Of a stretch of DNA of 64,000 nucleotides, positions 54,015 to 62,990 are shown piece after piece; within the stretch, counting starts at the first letter, position 1; each line of letters begins with the position of its first letter. The DNA comes from Neorhizobium galegae. GTDB lineage: Bacteria; Pseudomonadota; Alphaproteobacteria; Rhizobiales; Rhizobiaceae. The notes below the pieces were generated by a model. The model searched no databases. It saw only the letters and a program-made list of their open reading frames with translations, and had not been told where the DNA came from. The stretch lies in assembly GCF_021391675.1 (NCBI RefSeq), contig NZ_CP090095.1, forward strand, positions 2,857,501-2,921,500, read 5' to 3'. The translations under genes were made by a program, and so were the position numbers.

Positions 54015-54959
54015 ATGACGGCAGCTCACCTTGCGCCAGAGATCGAGATCGGACAGGAAACCGCCTTTTCCCGCGATCAGCTTTATTTCATTCTGTCGGC
54101 GCTCCCGGATCCATGCTTCGTCCTGACCCGCAGCGGCCGTTATGCCGCGCTCTTCGGCGGCAAGGACACCCGCTATTATCATGATGGCAGCAATCTCGTC
54201 GGCAAGAGCGTCCATGACGTCCTCGTCTTGGAGAAGGCGAACCGCTTCATACGGGAAATCGAAAAGGCGCTCGCCTCGCGTTCCCTGCATATCGTCGAAT
54301 ACAGCCTCTCCGGCAGCGACGTGAAGGGACTGGAGACGGATGGCCCCGACCACGCGATCTGGTTTGAAGGCCGTGTCCAGGCGCTCGATTTCCAGGTCGA
54401 CGGCGAGGATGCGGTCGTCTGGGTCGCCAGCAACATCACGGAAAAGAACGCCGTCGAGAACCAGTTGCGCCACCAAAGCGAGACCGATGCGCTGACCGGC
54501 TTCTTCAATCGCCGCAAGCTGATGGACGTGCTCGCCCTGAAGTTCGAGCTTTTTCGCGACGAGCATATCCCGACATCCGTATTCATGTTCGACATCGATC
54601 ACTTCAAGACCGTCAACGACGACTTCGGCCATGCGGTCGGCGATGCGGTTCTGAAAGCGATCGCCGGCGTCTGTCGCCTGGAATTGCGCAAGACCGACTT
54701 TCTCGCCCGCCTCGGCGGCGACGAGTTCGTCGTGGTCATGCCCGCCACCCGGCAGGAGCACGGCATCGTCATCGCCAACCGGCTGCGCCAGCGCGTCGCC
54801 ACCGAGGTCCGGGAGGCGCTTGGCCATCACGCCACGATCAGCGGCGGCTTGAGCGAATTTCTGGCGGCGGATGCCTCTTCCGAGGACATTCTGAAACGGG
54901 CCGACGACGGCCTCTACCGTTCCAAGCGTGCCGGCCGGAACCGGATCAGCCCCGCATAG
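54015..54959 (+). CDS. PAS-GGDEF diguanylate cyclase
   Basis: 314 residues, soluble. A PAS-like sensor occupies about 20-150, then GGDEF (about 155-312) with intact RLGGDEF. The inhibitory site RKTD sits five residues before it (RxxD), so product inhibition is expected, unlike the other three GGDEF proteins in the window. It has no EAL domain, so it should only synthesise c-di-GMP. ATG 54015 is preceded by GGGAAA. Confidence 0.9.
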   Translation: MTAAHLAPEIEIGQETAFSRDQLYFILSALPDPCFVLTRSGRYAALFGGKDTRYYHDGSNLVGKSVHDVLVLEKANRFIREIEKALASRSLHIVEYSLSGSDVKGLETDGPDHAIWFEGRVQALDFQVDGEDAVVWVASNITEKNAVENQLRHQSETDALTGFFNRRKLMDVLALKFELFRDEHIPTSVFMFDIDHFKTVNDDFGHAVGDAVLKAIAGVCRLELRKTDFLARLGGDEFVVVMPATRQEHGIVIANRLRQRVATEVREALGHHATISGGLSEFLAADASSEDILKRADDGLYRSKRAGRNRISPA

Positions 54960-55136
54960 GCACGGCCGAAATCCCTTCCGGTAAAAAACAGAGTGCTGTG
55001 CATCGGCACACACGCGGATTAGCAAGCGCCATTCCCCAATTATAACAACATACTCCATCGGTAGATCATCACTTTGGGCATGTTGTTGAAGATCGGTATC
55101 GTCGGCAAATTGCGGCCATCTTTGGCGGAGCACGAG

Positions 55137-56108
55137 ATGACCTGCTTTTCCTGCGGTGGGCAGACTGCCCCGTGGACGCATATGCCGCTCGACCCGATCA
55201 AGGGCGCCGAAAACCCCCATAAAGACTTCGTGGTTTGCACGGAATGCGGGCTCGGCGCCGTCAGCCCCATGCCCAACCCGGAAGAAATTCCGTCTTTTTA
55301 TGATACCGCCCGGTATTACACCCACGGGCAGGGCCATCTCGTGGAGGTCAATCAGACCCTCCTCGACAGGGCGCTGCTCCACGCCGCCTGGCGCCTCGAC
55401 AAGGGCCAGTCGCTCGATCCCGAGCGCATCGCCAAGGATCTGCCGCCAGGCGCCTCGATATGCGACCTCGGCTGCGGCGGCGGTGAGCTCCTCGGCCGTT
55501 TCAAGGCGCTCGGCTTCAACGTCCTCGGCGTCGAGCCGGATGCAGCGGCAAGAGCCGAGGCGGCCAAGGCGGGGATCACGGTGCTTGCGGGCACCTGCGA
55601 GGAGCTTCCGGCCGATCTCAAGGGACAGAGCTGCGATCTCGTGATCATGCGCCATGTGCTGGAACATTGCCGAGACCCGATCCTGGCGCTCCAGAAGGCC
55701 TTCTTCCTGACGCGCCCGGGTGGGATACTGTTCTGCGAAGTGCCCAACTGCGCGGCCACCCATTTCAAAAGCCTCGGCGTCTGCTCGGCCATGTTCGACG
55801 CGCCGCGTCATCTCTACTTTTTTACGCCCGCCTGTCTTCGCAAGGTGATCAGCCTCGGCGGCTTCACCTTCTCCAGCTTCCAATACATGGGTTATACCCG
55901 CCACCACCATGCGAGCTGGCGGCAATGGGAGGCCTCGATCTACGACCGGACCCGCGAATATACCACCCGTCCTTCAGGCAGGCGGCACACGGTGCTGCGG
56001 TCGATCCAGCTTCTTCTTTCGACGGCCTTTGCCTCCGACGAGAAGAAATACGATTCCGTCGCCGTCTACGGGCGCCGGCCGGGCGCGCCGAAGCGCACGC
56101 CGGTATAG
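55137..56108 (+). CDS. Class I SAM-dependent methyltransferase with N-terminal zinc ribbon
   Basis: 323 residues. Two CxxC pairs (C3/C6 and C34/C37) form a zinc ribbon, followed by a SAM-binding motif ICDLGCGGGELLG and a later LEHCRDPILAL. The arrangement resembles methyltransferases acting on sugars or O-antigen nucleotides. ATG 55137 is preferred because GGAG lies 7 bases upstream; an in-frame ATG at 55080 is possible. It may be acquired; nothing adjacent explains its role. Confidence 0.8.
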   Translation: MTCFSCGGQTAPWTHMPLDPIKGAENPHKDFVVCTECGLGAVSPMPNPEEIPSFYDTARYYTHGQGHLVEVNQTLLDRALLHAAWRLDKGQSLDPERIAKDLPPGASICDLGCGGGELLGRFKALGFNVLGVEPDAAARAEAAKAGITVLAGTCEELPADLKGQSCDLVIMRHVLEHCRDPILALQKAFFLTRPGGILFCEVPNCAATHFKSLGVCSAMFDAPRHLYFFTPACLRKVISLGGFTFSSFQYMGYTRHHHASWRQWEASIYDRTREYTTRPSGRRHTVLRSIQLLLSTAFASDEKKYDSVAVYGRRPGAPKRTPV

Positions 56109-56361
56109 GCAATTCCAATGCGTCGATGCGGCCAGGCGGTTGGACGAGATCGTCGAAGCTGGAGGCGAGGCCTGCGCCCGGATGACGCGAAAGGCGTCCT
56201 CCTTGAGGGGCGCCAGTGGCGATGGTCGATGCGGCAATCGTTTTTCCCACCCTGCCGGTCTTTGGACCGGCGGTATCCGCGCCTAATCTAACTGATGTGG
56301 GGATAAATTAGACAATCTTAAATTTTGTCGGCGACAGTGGGGGACACCATCGGAAATCTCC

Positions 56362-59055
56362 ATGACCTCGCTGCCCTTCATCTCGAAATCGAAATCGTCT
56401 GGTCTTCAGTTCTTCGGCCTCGGCTATTTCTTTCCGGCCATACTTGCTGTTGCCGGCCTCTTGGTCGGGGTGGTCCGCGCCGACATCGAGAAACGCGAAC
56501 AATACCACGTGGCGCAGCAGGTCAAGGCAGCCGAGCAACTGGCCCGGGTTGCGGCCAGCCTGGAAACCAATATCCGCGGCAACGTCAACCTGATCTATGG
56601 GCTCATCGCCGCGATTGCCGCCAATCCGAACATGAACCAGCCGCAATTCACGGCGCTCTCTGAGCGGGTTTTCGGGGTTCCGTCCCAGCTGCGCAACGTC
56701 GTCGCCGCCAAGGATCTGGTAGTCGGCCTTGTCTACCCCGAAGAGGCGAACAAGAAAGCCCTCGGCCTCGACTACCGCACCAACGAGCTCCAGCGTGATG
56801 CCGTGATGAGAGCCGTCGAGCGGCGGACGCTCGTCATCACCGGCCCGGTCAATCTGGTACAGGGCGGCCAGGGGCTGATTGCCCGCTATCCGGTCTTCTC
56901 GCTTGCCAACGGCCGGTTCTGGGGGGTCGTCTCGGCGGTCATCGACCTCGACAGACTCTACGCGGACAGCAACGTCAATACCCAGCGCCAGACACTGGAC
57001 ATCGCAATCTCGCAGCGGCCCATCCCCGCCGAGCGCGACATATTCCTCGGAACCGGCACCATATTTTCGCAAGACCCAGTCAAATCGAGGATCGAGCTTG
57101 GCTACGACACCTGGTACCTCGCCGCAGTCCCGAAAGACGGGTGGCAGGGCTCGCCGCCGGACATGTTTGGTTTCCGGATCACCGCCCTTCTGATCGCCTT
57201 CTGCATCGCCGCCCCACTCCTCTGGGCCGGGCTGTTGATGAAACAGCGCCACGGCAACATTCTTACTCTGCAGCAGCGCGAGGAACAGCTGGAAACGCTG
57301 TCCCAGCGCCTCGAACTTGCGCTTCAGGCCTCCGGCGTCGGCGTCTGGGAATATGAACCTTCGACCGACACGCTGATCTGGGACCAGCGCATGCGCGAGC
57401 TCTACGACGCGCCGGACAGGGATGTCCGCGAATACGTGGACTGGCGCGATGCGCTGCATCCCGACGACCTGGAAGCCGCCGAGGCCTGCTTCCGCAAGGC
57501 GCTCAAGGATGAAACGAGCTACCGTACCGAGTTCCGCGTCGTCTCCCGCAGCGGCGAGATCCGCCACATCCGTGCGCACGGAGCCACCTACCGGACCGCG
57601 GGAGGCGTCAAGCGGGTGGTCGGCGCCAACTGGGACGTCACCAGGGACGTTACGCTGCATTCCGAACTGCGGCAGGCCCAGACGAAGGCCGAGTTGCAGA
57701 ACGACGAACTGCGTTCGGCAAGGCGCACGCTCGAACACCAGTCGCTGCACGACGCCCTGACGGGCCTGCCGAACCGGCGCTTCCTCGACCAGTTCATGAC
57801 CGCCGGAGAGAACCAGGCTGCGGGCCACCGGCTGGCATTCATCCACATCGATCTCGACCGCTTCAAGGAGGTCAACGACACGCTTGGCCACGCGGCGGGC
57901 GACGCGGTCCTGAAGGCGGCCACGTCCCGCCTGCTCGAACTGATAGACCACGACGAGTTCGCCTCGCGCATCGGCGGTGATGAATTCGTCGTCGTGACCG
58001 GCGGGGCCGAGCCGCAGCGCCGGGCCGAATACCTCGCGCAGTCGATCGTCAACACCCTTGCCCGCCCCATCGATATCGACGGGCATGAATGTCGCATCGG
58101 CTGCAGCGCCGGCATCGCCTGCCAGACCGCAGCCGGCGAGGAACTGAGCCAGTTGCTGATCAATGCCGATATCGCGCTCTATGAAGCCAAGAAGCGCGGC
58201 CGCAACCGCGTCGAGGTTTTCTCGAAGGAACTGCGCTCGGCGGTCGTGCTGCGCAAGCGCATGTCCGACGAGTTCCTGAGCGCGCTCGAAGGCGACCAGA
58301 TCATCCCCTTTTTCCAGCCCCAGTTCGATGCGCATTCGCTCGCCATAGTCGGCGTCGAGGCGCTGGCGCGCTGGCAGCATCCCAAACGCGGCCTGCTGGC
58401 ACCGGACAGTTTCCTGGCGATTGCCGAGAGCCTGCACCGGTCGGCCGATATCGATGCGATCATTCTCGAAAAGGCGCTCTTCCAATCGGCAAGATGGAGC
58501 GCGCTCGGGCTCGATATCCCGCATCTTTCCGTCAACATCTCGGCGCAGCGCCTGAAGGACGAGAGGCTGTTCAAAAGACTGGCCGAACTGCCGATCGCGC
58601 CCGGAACCCTTTCGTTCGAACTTCTCGAATCGATCTCCTTCGAGGATCAGGACAAGGATCTGAGATCCGCCATTCTCGACCTCAAGGCGCTCGGGATCGA
58701 TATCGAAATCGACGATTTCGGCACCGGCCATGCCTCGATCGTCAGCCTTCTCGAACTCGGGCCCAAGCGGCTGAAAATCGACCGCAAGCTGATTGCGCCG
58801 CTCGAAGCCGCCGGCTCGCAGCGCCGGCTGGTCGCCTCGATCATCGAGATCGGCCGCTCCCAGGGCATCGAGATCGTCGCCGAAGGGGTGGAGACGGCAG
58901 CGCATGTGGACATCCTGCGCAGCCTCGGCTGTCAGACCCTGCAGGGATACGTCTTCGCAAAACCGATGCCGGCCAACGAGTTCATCACTTTCGCGACGGA
59001 CTGGCGGGCAGGCAACCATACGTGGTTCGCGCCATCGGCGGCGCTGGTCCGCTGA
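56362..59055 (+). CDS. Membrane CHASE-PAS-GGDEF-EAL cyclic di-GMP protein
   Basis: 897 residues. Membrane helices at about 19-38 and 271-293 enclose a CHASE-type periplasmic sensor. A PAS domain (about 315-435), GGDEF (about 455-620, motif 538-542) and EAL (about 635-885, motif 666-668) follow. The EAL domain has SVNISAQRL, DDFGTGHASI, KIDRKLI and AEGVET; ELLES replaces ELTES. The inhibitory site of the GGDEF domain is absent. A MerR-type promoter and gene follow. Confidence 0.9.
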   Translation: MTSLPFISKSKSSGLQFFGLGYFFPAILAVAGLLVGVVRADIEKREQYHVAQQVKAAEQLARVAASLETNIRGNVNLIYGLIAAIAANPNMNQPQFTALSERVFGVPSQLRNVVAAKDLVVGLVYPEEANKKALGLDYRTNELQRDAVMRAVERRTLVITGPVNLVQGGQGLIARYPVFSLANGRFWGVVSAVIDLDRLYADSNVNTQRQTLDIAISQRPIPAERDIFLGTGTIFSQDPVKSRIELGYDTWYLAAVPKDGWQGSPPDMFGFRITALLIAFCIAAPLLWAGLLMKQRHGNILTLQQREEQLETLSQRLELALQASGVGVWEYEPSTDTLIWDQRMRELYDAPDRDVREYVDWRDALHPDDLEAAEACFRKALKDETSYRTEFRVVSRSGEIRHIRAHGATYRTAGGVKRVVGANWDVTRDVTLHSELRQAQTKAELQNDELRSARRTLEHQSLHDALTGLPNRRFLDQFMTAGENQAAGHRLAFIHIDLDRFKEVNDTLGHAAGDAVLKAATSRLLELIDHDEFASRIGGDEFVVVTGGAEPQRRAEYLAQSIVNTLARPIDIDGHECRIGCSAGIACQTAAGEELSQLLINADIALYEAKKRGRNRVEVFSKELRSAVVLRKRMSDEFLSALEGDQIIPFFQPQFDAHSLAIVGVEALARWQHPKRGLLAPDSFLAIAESLHRSADIDAIILEKALFQSARWSALGLDIPHLSVNISAQRLKDERLFKRLAELPIAPGTLSFELLESISFEDQDKDLRSAILDLKALGIDIEIDDFGTGHASIVSLLELGPKRLKIDRKLIAPLEAAGSQRRLVASIIEIGRSQGIEIVAEGVETAAHVDILRSLGCQTLQGYVFAKPMPANEFITFATDWRAGNHTWFAPSAALVR

Positions 59056-59097
59056 GCGAACCGCCTTCGGAAAAAATCGCGCCTCGCAAAACAGATG

Positions 59098-59128
59098 TTG
59101 ACCCGGCCCCTGGGGCTGCCCCGATAGG
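59098..59128 (+). promoter_or_regulatory. MerR-type promoter before the MerR-ATPase gene
   Basis: TTGACC (59098-59103) and GATAGG (59123-59128) are 19 bases apart, the long spacing that MerR proteins correct by DNA distortion. A GCCCCTGGGGC dyad (59106-59116) lies within the spacer, as expected for an operator. The gene it precedes encodes a MerR protein, so autoregulation is likely. Confidence 0.55.
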
Positions 59129-59159
59129 AGGAGCGGTCAACAACCGACGAGGTGATTCC

Positions 59160-60194
59160 TTGAGTTCTTCCGCACACTACCTGAACCCGTCCGACGCCGC
59201 CGAACGGCTCGGCATATCCCCGAAGGCGCTGCGCCTCTATGAGCAGCGCGGCCTGATCGCTCCTGTCCGCACCGCGGCCGGATGGCGGACCTACGGCCCG
59301 GTCGAAATGACCCGCGCCGGCGAGATCGCCGCGTTGCGAGCCCTTGGCCTCAGCCTCGCACAGGTGGCGCGGGTGCTGAAGGGCGAGGCGCAGGACCTTG
59401 CTCCTGCGCTTGCCGCCCATCAGGCGCGGCTTGAAACGGAGGCCCGCCGGATCGCCGAGACGGTCGAAAAAGTCCGTAACCTGCGCACAGGCCTTGCCGG
59501 CGGCGAACCGCCCCGGATGCAGGAGCTCGCCCGGCTGGCGCGGCCGGCGGCCGAGATCGCCGCCGCTTTCGACCTTCCCTGGCCCTGGGGCGGCGAACGC
59601 TTCGAGCTCAGGGATATGAGACCGATCAACTACATCATCGGCCCGCTCGGCAGCGGCAAGACGCGGTTCGCCAAGGCGATCGCCGAACATCTGCCGGGCG
59701 CAATCTTCGTTGACCTCGATCGGGCAGAAAACGATGCCGCCGACGCCCGGGCACGGATGGAAGCCGATCCGGCCCTGAAAGCATGCGTCGAACAGACGCT
59801 CGCCTGGCTCCTCGACGAAGGAGCAGCGGCAACGCCTGCCCTCACCGCCCTCCTCGTCGCCATCGAAGCCGACGCGGCCCGCATCCCGGTCATCGACATG
59901 ATCGAGCAGGGTCTGGACCAGCCATCGCAGGAGGCGGTCTCAGCCTATCTGCGCAACCGCGGTCCCGGCGCCTGCCCGCTCTTCATCATGACCCGCTCCT
60001 CGGCGATCCTCGATCTCGGCGCCGTCGGACCGGACGAGGCGATCATCCTTTGCCCCGCCAACCACAGCCCCCCGAGCCGCGTCGCACCCGTCCCGGGTGC
60101 ACCGGGTTATGAGGCCGTCGCCACCTGCCTTGCCGCTCCCGACGTCCGCGCCCGCACGGAAGGCGTCATCGCCTGGCGTCCGCAGGTCGCCTGA
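59160..60194 (+). CDS. MerR-family regulator fused to a P-loop ATPase domain
   Basis: 344 residues. The N-terminal MerR helix-turn-helix reads LNPSDAAERLGISPKALRLYEQRGLI and is followed by GWRTYGPVEM and a coiled helix of about 40 residues. A P-loop GPLGSGKT begins near 164, and the later FVDLDRAE and FIMTRSSAILDLG may be Walker-B-like. The start is the TTG at 59160, with GACGAGG upstream, because no ATG fits. The fusion would tie gene control to nucleotide binding. The effector is unknown. Confidence 0.78.
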   Translation: MSSSAHYLNPSDAAERLGISPKALRLYEQRGLIAPVRTAAGWRTYGPVEMTRAGEIAALRALGLSLAQVARVLKGEAQDLAPALAAHQARLETEARRIAETVEKVRNLRTGLAGGEPPRMQELARLARPAAEIAAAFDLPWPWGGERFELRDMRPINYIIGPLGSGKTRFAKAIAEHLPGAIFVDLDRAENDAADARARMEADPALKACVEQTLAWLLDEGAAATPALTALLVAIEADAARIPVIDMIEQGLDQPSQEAVSAYLRNRGPGACPLFIMTRSSAILDLGAVGPDEAIILCPANHSPPSRVAPVPGAPGYEAVATCLAAPDVRARTEGVIAWRPQVA

Positions 60195-60234
60195 ACCGCA
60201 GGCGCCGTCCTCGATACGCGAGCCGCAAACAACA

Positions 60235-60268
60235 AAAAGCCCCGCCGGTGGCAACCGGCGGGGCTTTT
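60235..60268. terminator. Bidirectional terminator between the MerR-ATPase gene and clpP
   Basis: A perfect 15-bp stem AAAAGCCCCGCCGGT / ACCGGCGGGGCTTTT with a GGCA loop ends both convergent genes; the A/T tails provide T runs on either strand. Confidence 0.95.
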
Positions 60269-60291
60269 CAATTCACAAATGCGGTGAAGGA

Positions 60292-60909
60292 TCAGATTTC
60301 GCTCTGCGACGTCACGATCCTCGAAACCAGGCCGTAGACCTTGGCTTCTTCGGCGGACAGCCAATAGTCGCGGTCGGTGTCGGCGGCGATCTTCTCGACC
60401 GACTGGCCGGTTGCTTCGGCCATGATCCTGTTCAGCCGCTCGTTCATCTTGATGATTTCGCGGGCCTGGATCTCGATGTCGGATGCCATGCCGCGGGTGC
60501 CGCCGGACGGTTGATGAAGCAGGAAGCGGGTGTTCGGCAAGCAGATGCGGCACTCCTTCGGAACGGACACGTAGATCAGCGCGCCGGCCGATGCGACCCA
60601 GCCCGTGCCGATCATCCAGACCTTCGGCTTGATGAACTTGATCATGTCGTGAATCGAGTCGCCCGATTCCACGTGGCCGCCGGGCGAGCTCACATAGATG
60701 CGGATGTCGTCGTCGCTGGCGGCCGAAAGCGCCACGAGCTGGGTGCAGACCTTCTGCGCCAATTCCTGGGTGATCGTTCCGTAGATGAAGATCGAACGCG
60801 ACTTGAAAAGATTCGCTTCCGTTTCCTTGCCGAGCGGCAGTTCCTTGATCTTGTCGTCCTTGTCGTCTTCGTCGTCGAGCACGCTGAGAGTCTCCTGCAT
60901 CAGATTCAT
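60292..60909 (-). CDS. clpP: ATP-dependent Clp protease proteolytic subunit (orphan paralogue)
   Basis: 205 residues. The serine-protease triad is S107 in [10 protein letters not shown]132 in FLLHQPSGG and D181 in [12 protein letters not shown]. The serine region reads VASAG rather than AASMG, so it is a divergent ClpP paralogue. It lacks a clpX or clpA neighbour. An N-terminal extension of about 25 charged residues precedes the fold. It may form mixed rings with the main ClpP. Confidence 0.9.
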   Translation of the reverse strand: MNLMQETLSVLDDEDDKDDKIKELPLGKETEANLFKSRSIFIYGTITQELAQKVCTQLVALSAASDDDIRIYVSSPGGHVESGDSIHDMIKFIKPKVWMIGTGWVASAGALIYVSVPKECRICLPNTRFLLHQPSGGTRGMASDIEIQAREIIKMNERLNRIMAEATGQSVEKIAADTDRDYWLSAEEAKVYGLVSRIVTSQSEI

Positions 60910-61097
60910 ATACCGGACATAATGTGTTCGCCGCCGTAAAACAATGGAGCTCAGAGTCTAAGACGGCACCTTCCACGGACTAAGGTGAATGACGTAGTAC
61001 CGAGCCTTCTGCCGCGGCAATTGCCGATGGACAGCCACAAAGCGCTTGCCTATCTTCGCAAGTCATTCCGCGTGCACATAATTTCCAGGGGACCCAA

Positions 61098-61682
61098 ATG
61101 CTCAAACGCCTTTCGCTCACCGCCGCCATTCTTGCCGCCGCCGCAGCACCTGCCTTCGCCCATCTTAACCCTGAGGAACATGGTTCGCTGCTGGCTGGCT
61201 TCTCGCATCCGCTGTTCGGCGCCGACCATATCCTGGTCATGGTCGCGGTCGGCCTGTGGGCCGCGCAGATCGCGAGCGGCAGCAACCGCAATGCACTGTG
61301 GATCGTCCCCCTGGCTTTCGTCGGCACCATGGCCGCCGGCTTCCTCCTCGCCCTCGGTGGCGCCAGCCTCCCCTTCGTCGAACCGGCGATCCTCGCCTCG
61401 GTGATCGGCCTCGGTCTGCTCGTCGCAACCGCAGTAAAACTGCCGGTTTCTGCGGCAGCGGCCGTCGTCGGCGTCTTCGCGCTGTTCCACGGCCACGCCC
61501 ATGGCGGCGAGCTCGGCTCGGCAGGTGCAGTGCAGTTCGGCATCGGCTTCATGATCGCCACCGCATTCCTGCATGCAGCCGGCATCGCGCTCGGCCTCGG
61601 CATCGCCCGCTTCAGCCCCTACATCGCCCGTATCCTCGGCGCAGGAACCGCGCTTCTCGGCCTGTCGCTGGCCTTCGGCTGA
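61098..61682 (+). CDS. HupE/UreJ family nickel permease-like protein
   Basis: 194 residues. A signal-like N-terminus ends at AFAH, then HPLFGADHILVMVAVGLW and FHGHAHG, the HupE/UreJ signatures, and six predicted helices follow. The family transports nickel or cobalt in hydrogenase and urease clusters; none of those genes is in the window. GGGG upstream is weak. It is followed by a 12-bp hairpin. Confidence 0.88.
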   Translation: MLKRLSLTAAILAAAAAPAFAHLNPEEHGSLLAGFSHPLFGADHILVMVAVGLWAAQIASGSNRNALWIVPLAFVGTMAAGFLLALGGASLPFVEPAILASVIGLGLLVATAVKLPVSAAAAVVGVFALFHGHAHGGELGSAGAVQFGIGFMIATAFLHAAGIALGLGIARFSPYIARILGAGTALLGLSLAFG

Positions 61683-61704
61683 GCCCGAAGATTACCGAAA
61701 TGTA

Positions 61705-61736
61705 AGGGATTCCGGCTTTGAAATGCCGGAATCCCT
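61705..61736 (+). terminator. Hairpin after the hupE/ureJ-like gene
   Basis: AGGGATTCCGGC pairs perfectly with GCCGGAATCCCT across an 8-base loop, 22 bases after the stop. There is no T run, so termination is probable but not certain. Confidence 0.55.
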
Positions 61737-61779
61737 GCCTACCTTCTTGGTGACTGCAAACGCCTGCAAGGAGGCAAAC

Positions 61780-62628
61780 ATGTCACCGGAAGAACGCCAG
61801 CTTCTGACTGCCCTTTTCGACCGCATCCGCACTGCCGCCGCCACGCCGCGCGACCGGGATGCCGAGACCTTGATAGACCAGGCGACCCGTGAACAACCCT
61901 ACGCCACCTACTATCTGGCCCAGGCCGTGATCGTGCAGGAAAAGGGCCTGGAAGCCGCCGCCAACCGGATCCGGGAACTGGAAGACCGTATCCACCAGCT
62001 CGAAGCGGAGACAAGCGAACATCACCGCGCCGAACAGAGCGGCGGGTTCCTGAGCTCGGTCTTCGGCAGCGGCCAGCCCCAGCAATCACCGCCGGCTCCC
62101 CGTCCGGGAATTCAAACCGGCCCCCAGCCAGGCCCATGGGGCAGCGCCCCGCGCCAGAACTACCGCACCGGCAGTGACTATGACGACGGTTATCGCGCAC
62201 CCCCGCCGTCCGCCGCCCCCTGGAGCGGCCAGATGTCGGCCCCCTCGGCCGGCGGCAGCTTTTTGCGCGGCGCGCTCGGCACCGCAGCCGGCGTCGCCGG
62301 CGGCATGCTGCTCGCCAACTCGCTGTCGGGCATTTTCGGCAGCCACATGAACTCCCTCGGCTTGGGCTCGCCCCTCGCCGGTGCGAACCCATTCGGAAGC
62401 GGCAACGCCCCGGCCGAGGAAACCGTCGTCAACAACAATTATTTCGGGGATGACGCGATCCGCCAGGCCTCGGATGGCAATGCCCCCGCCAACAGCAACG
62501 ACGCAGCCGACAAGGCGGGCTCGAACGACGGCTGGCAGCAGGCCGACTACACCGACGACAATTTTTCCGACGACCAGGCGGATTTCGACAACAGCGATAT
62601 CGGCAGCGACGATTCGATGAACGTGTAG
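61780..62628 (+). CDS. DUF2076 family protein
   Basis: 282 residues. The N-terminus SPEERQLLTALFDRIRTAAATPRDRDAETLI is the DUF2076 start, followed by a coiled-coil (about 55-90), a Pro/Gly-rich middle, a Gly/Ala hydrophobic stretch (about 165-190), and an Asp/Asn-rich acidic tail ending SDDSMNV. The role is unknown. ATG 61780 is fixed by AAGGAGG 6 bases upstream. Confidence 0.85.
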   Translation: MSPEERQLLTALFDRIRTAAATPRDRDAETLIDQATREQPYATYYLAQAVIVQEKGLEAAANRIRELEDRIHQLEAETSEHHRAEQSGGFLSSVFGSGQPQQSPPAPRPGIQTGPQPGPWGSAPRQNYRTGSDYDDGYRAPPPSAAPWSGQMSAPSAGGSFLRGALGTAAGVAGGMLLANSLSGIFGSHMNSLGLGSPLAGANPFGSGNAPAEETVVNNNYFGDDAIRQASDGNAPANSNDAADKAGSNDGWQQADYTDDNFSDDQADFDNSDIGSDDSMNV

Positions 62629-62663
62629 GCGGGGGCGGAAGGCTGATCTTCTATGTTAGAGTG

Positions 62664-62860
62664 CGCCCGCCCCCCTCTGCCCTGCCGGGCATCTCCCCCA
62701 CAGGTGGGGAGATTGGCTGGGCGCTTGCTCACCGCATCCAGTTCCACGTCTCATTCTGCGTGGTCTGGCTGTTCGAGGTCTGTCGGGGAACGGCGGTCGC
62801 CCCACTTGTGATCTCCCCACACGTGGGGGAGATGCCCGGCAGGGCAGAGGGGGGCGGGCG
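62664..62860. repeat. RIME-like palindromic element C, with perfect 36-bp arms
   Basis: The arms 62664-62699 and 62825-62860 are exact inverted repeats of 36 bases, each starting CGCCCGCCCCCCTCTGCCCT or its complement and containing GCCGGGC and ATCTCCCCC. Smaller hairpins lie inside (ATCTCCCC / GGGGAGAT at 62691-62713 and around 62811). The 125-base centre carries no ORF. It belongs with elements A and B and occupies the gap between the DUF2076 and queF genes. Confidence 0.85.
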
Positions 62861-62947
62861 GATTGCAACATCAATATCGATCGCACGCCACACTCGCTCG
62901 GTTTTGAAGTGACGGGATGAAAGAGTCTGCCGCACCATCCCGGCGCT

Positions 62948-62972
62948 CAAAACGCTCCACTGGAGCGTTTTG
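62948..62972. terminator. Bidirectional terminator after queF
   Basis: CAAAACGCTCC pairs perfectly with GGAGCGTTTTG over a 3-base loop ACT, giving TTTT tails on both strands. It lies 19 bases beyond the queF stop. Confidence 0.85.
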
Positions 62973-62990
62973 CCGGCAAGCCGTCGCGCC

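Noticed and set aside
52251..55925. A 1224-codon open frame on the minus strand across benE and the GGDEF gene
   Set aside because: Only its last 88 codons make sense, as BrnT. The rest is antisense to benE, the diguanylate cyclase and the methyltransferase, all with strong family motifs. GC-rich antisense frames stay open by chance.
56308..59019. A 903-codon minus-strand frame over the CHASE-GGDEF-EAL gene
   Set aside because: It is antisense to a gene with all catalytic motifs and shows no recognisable domain.
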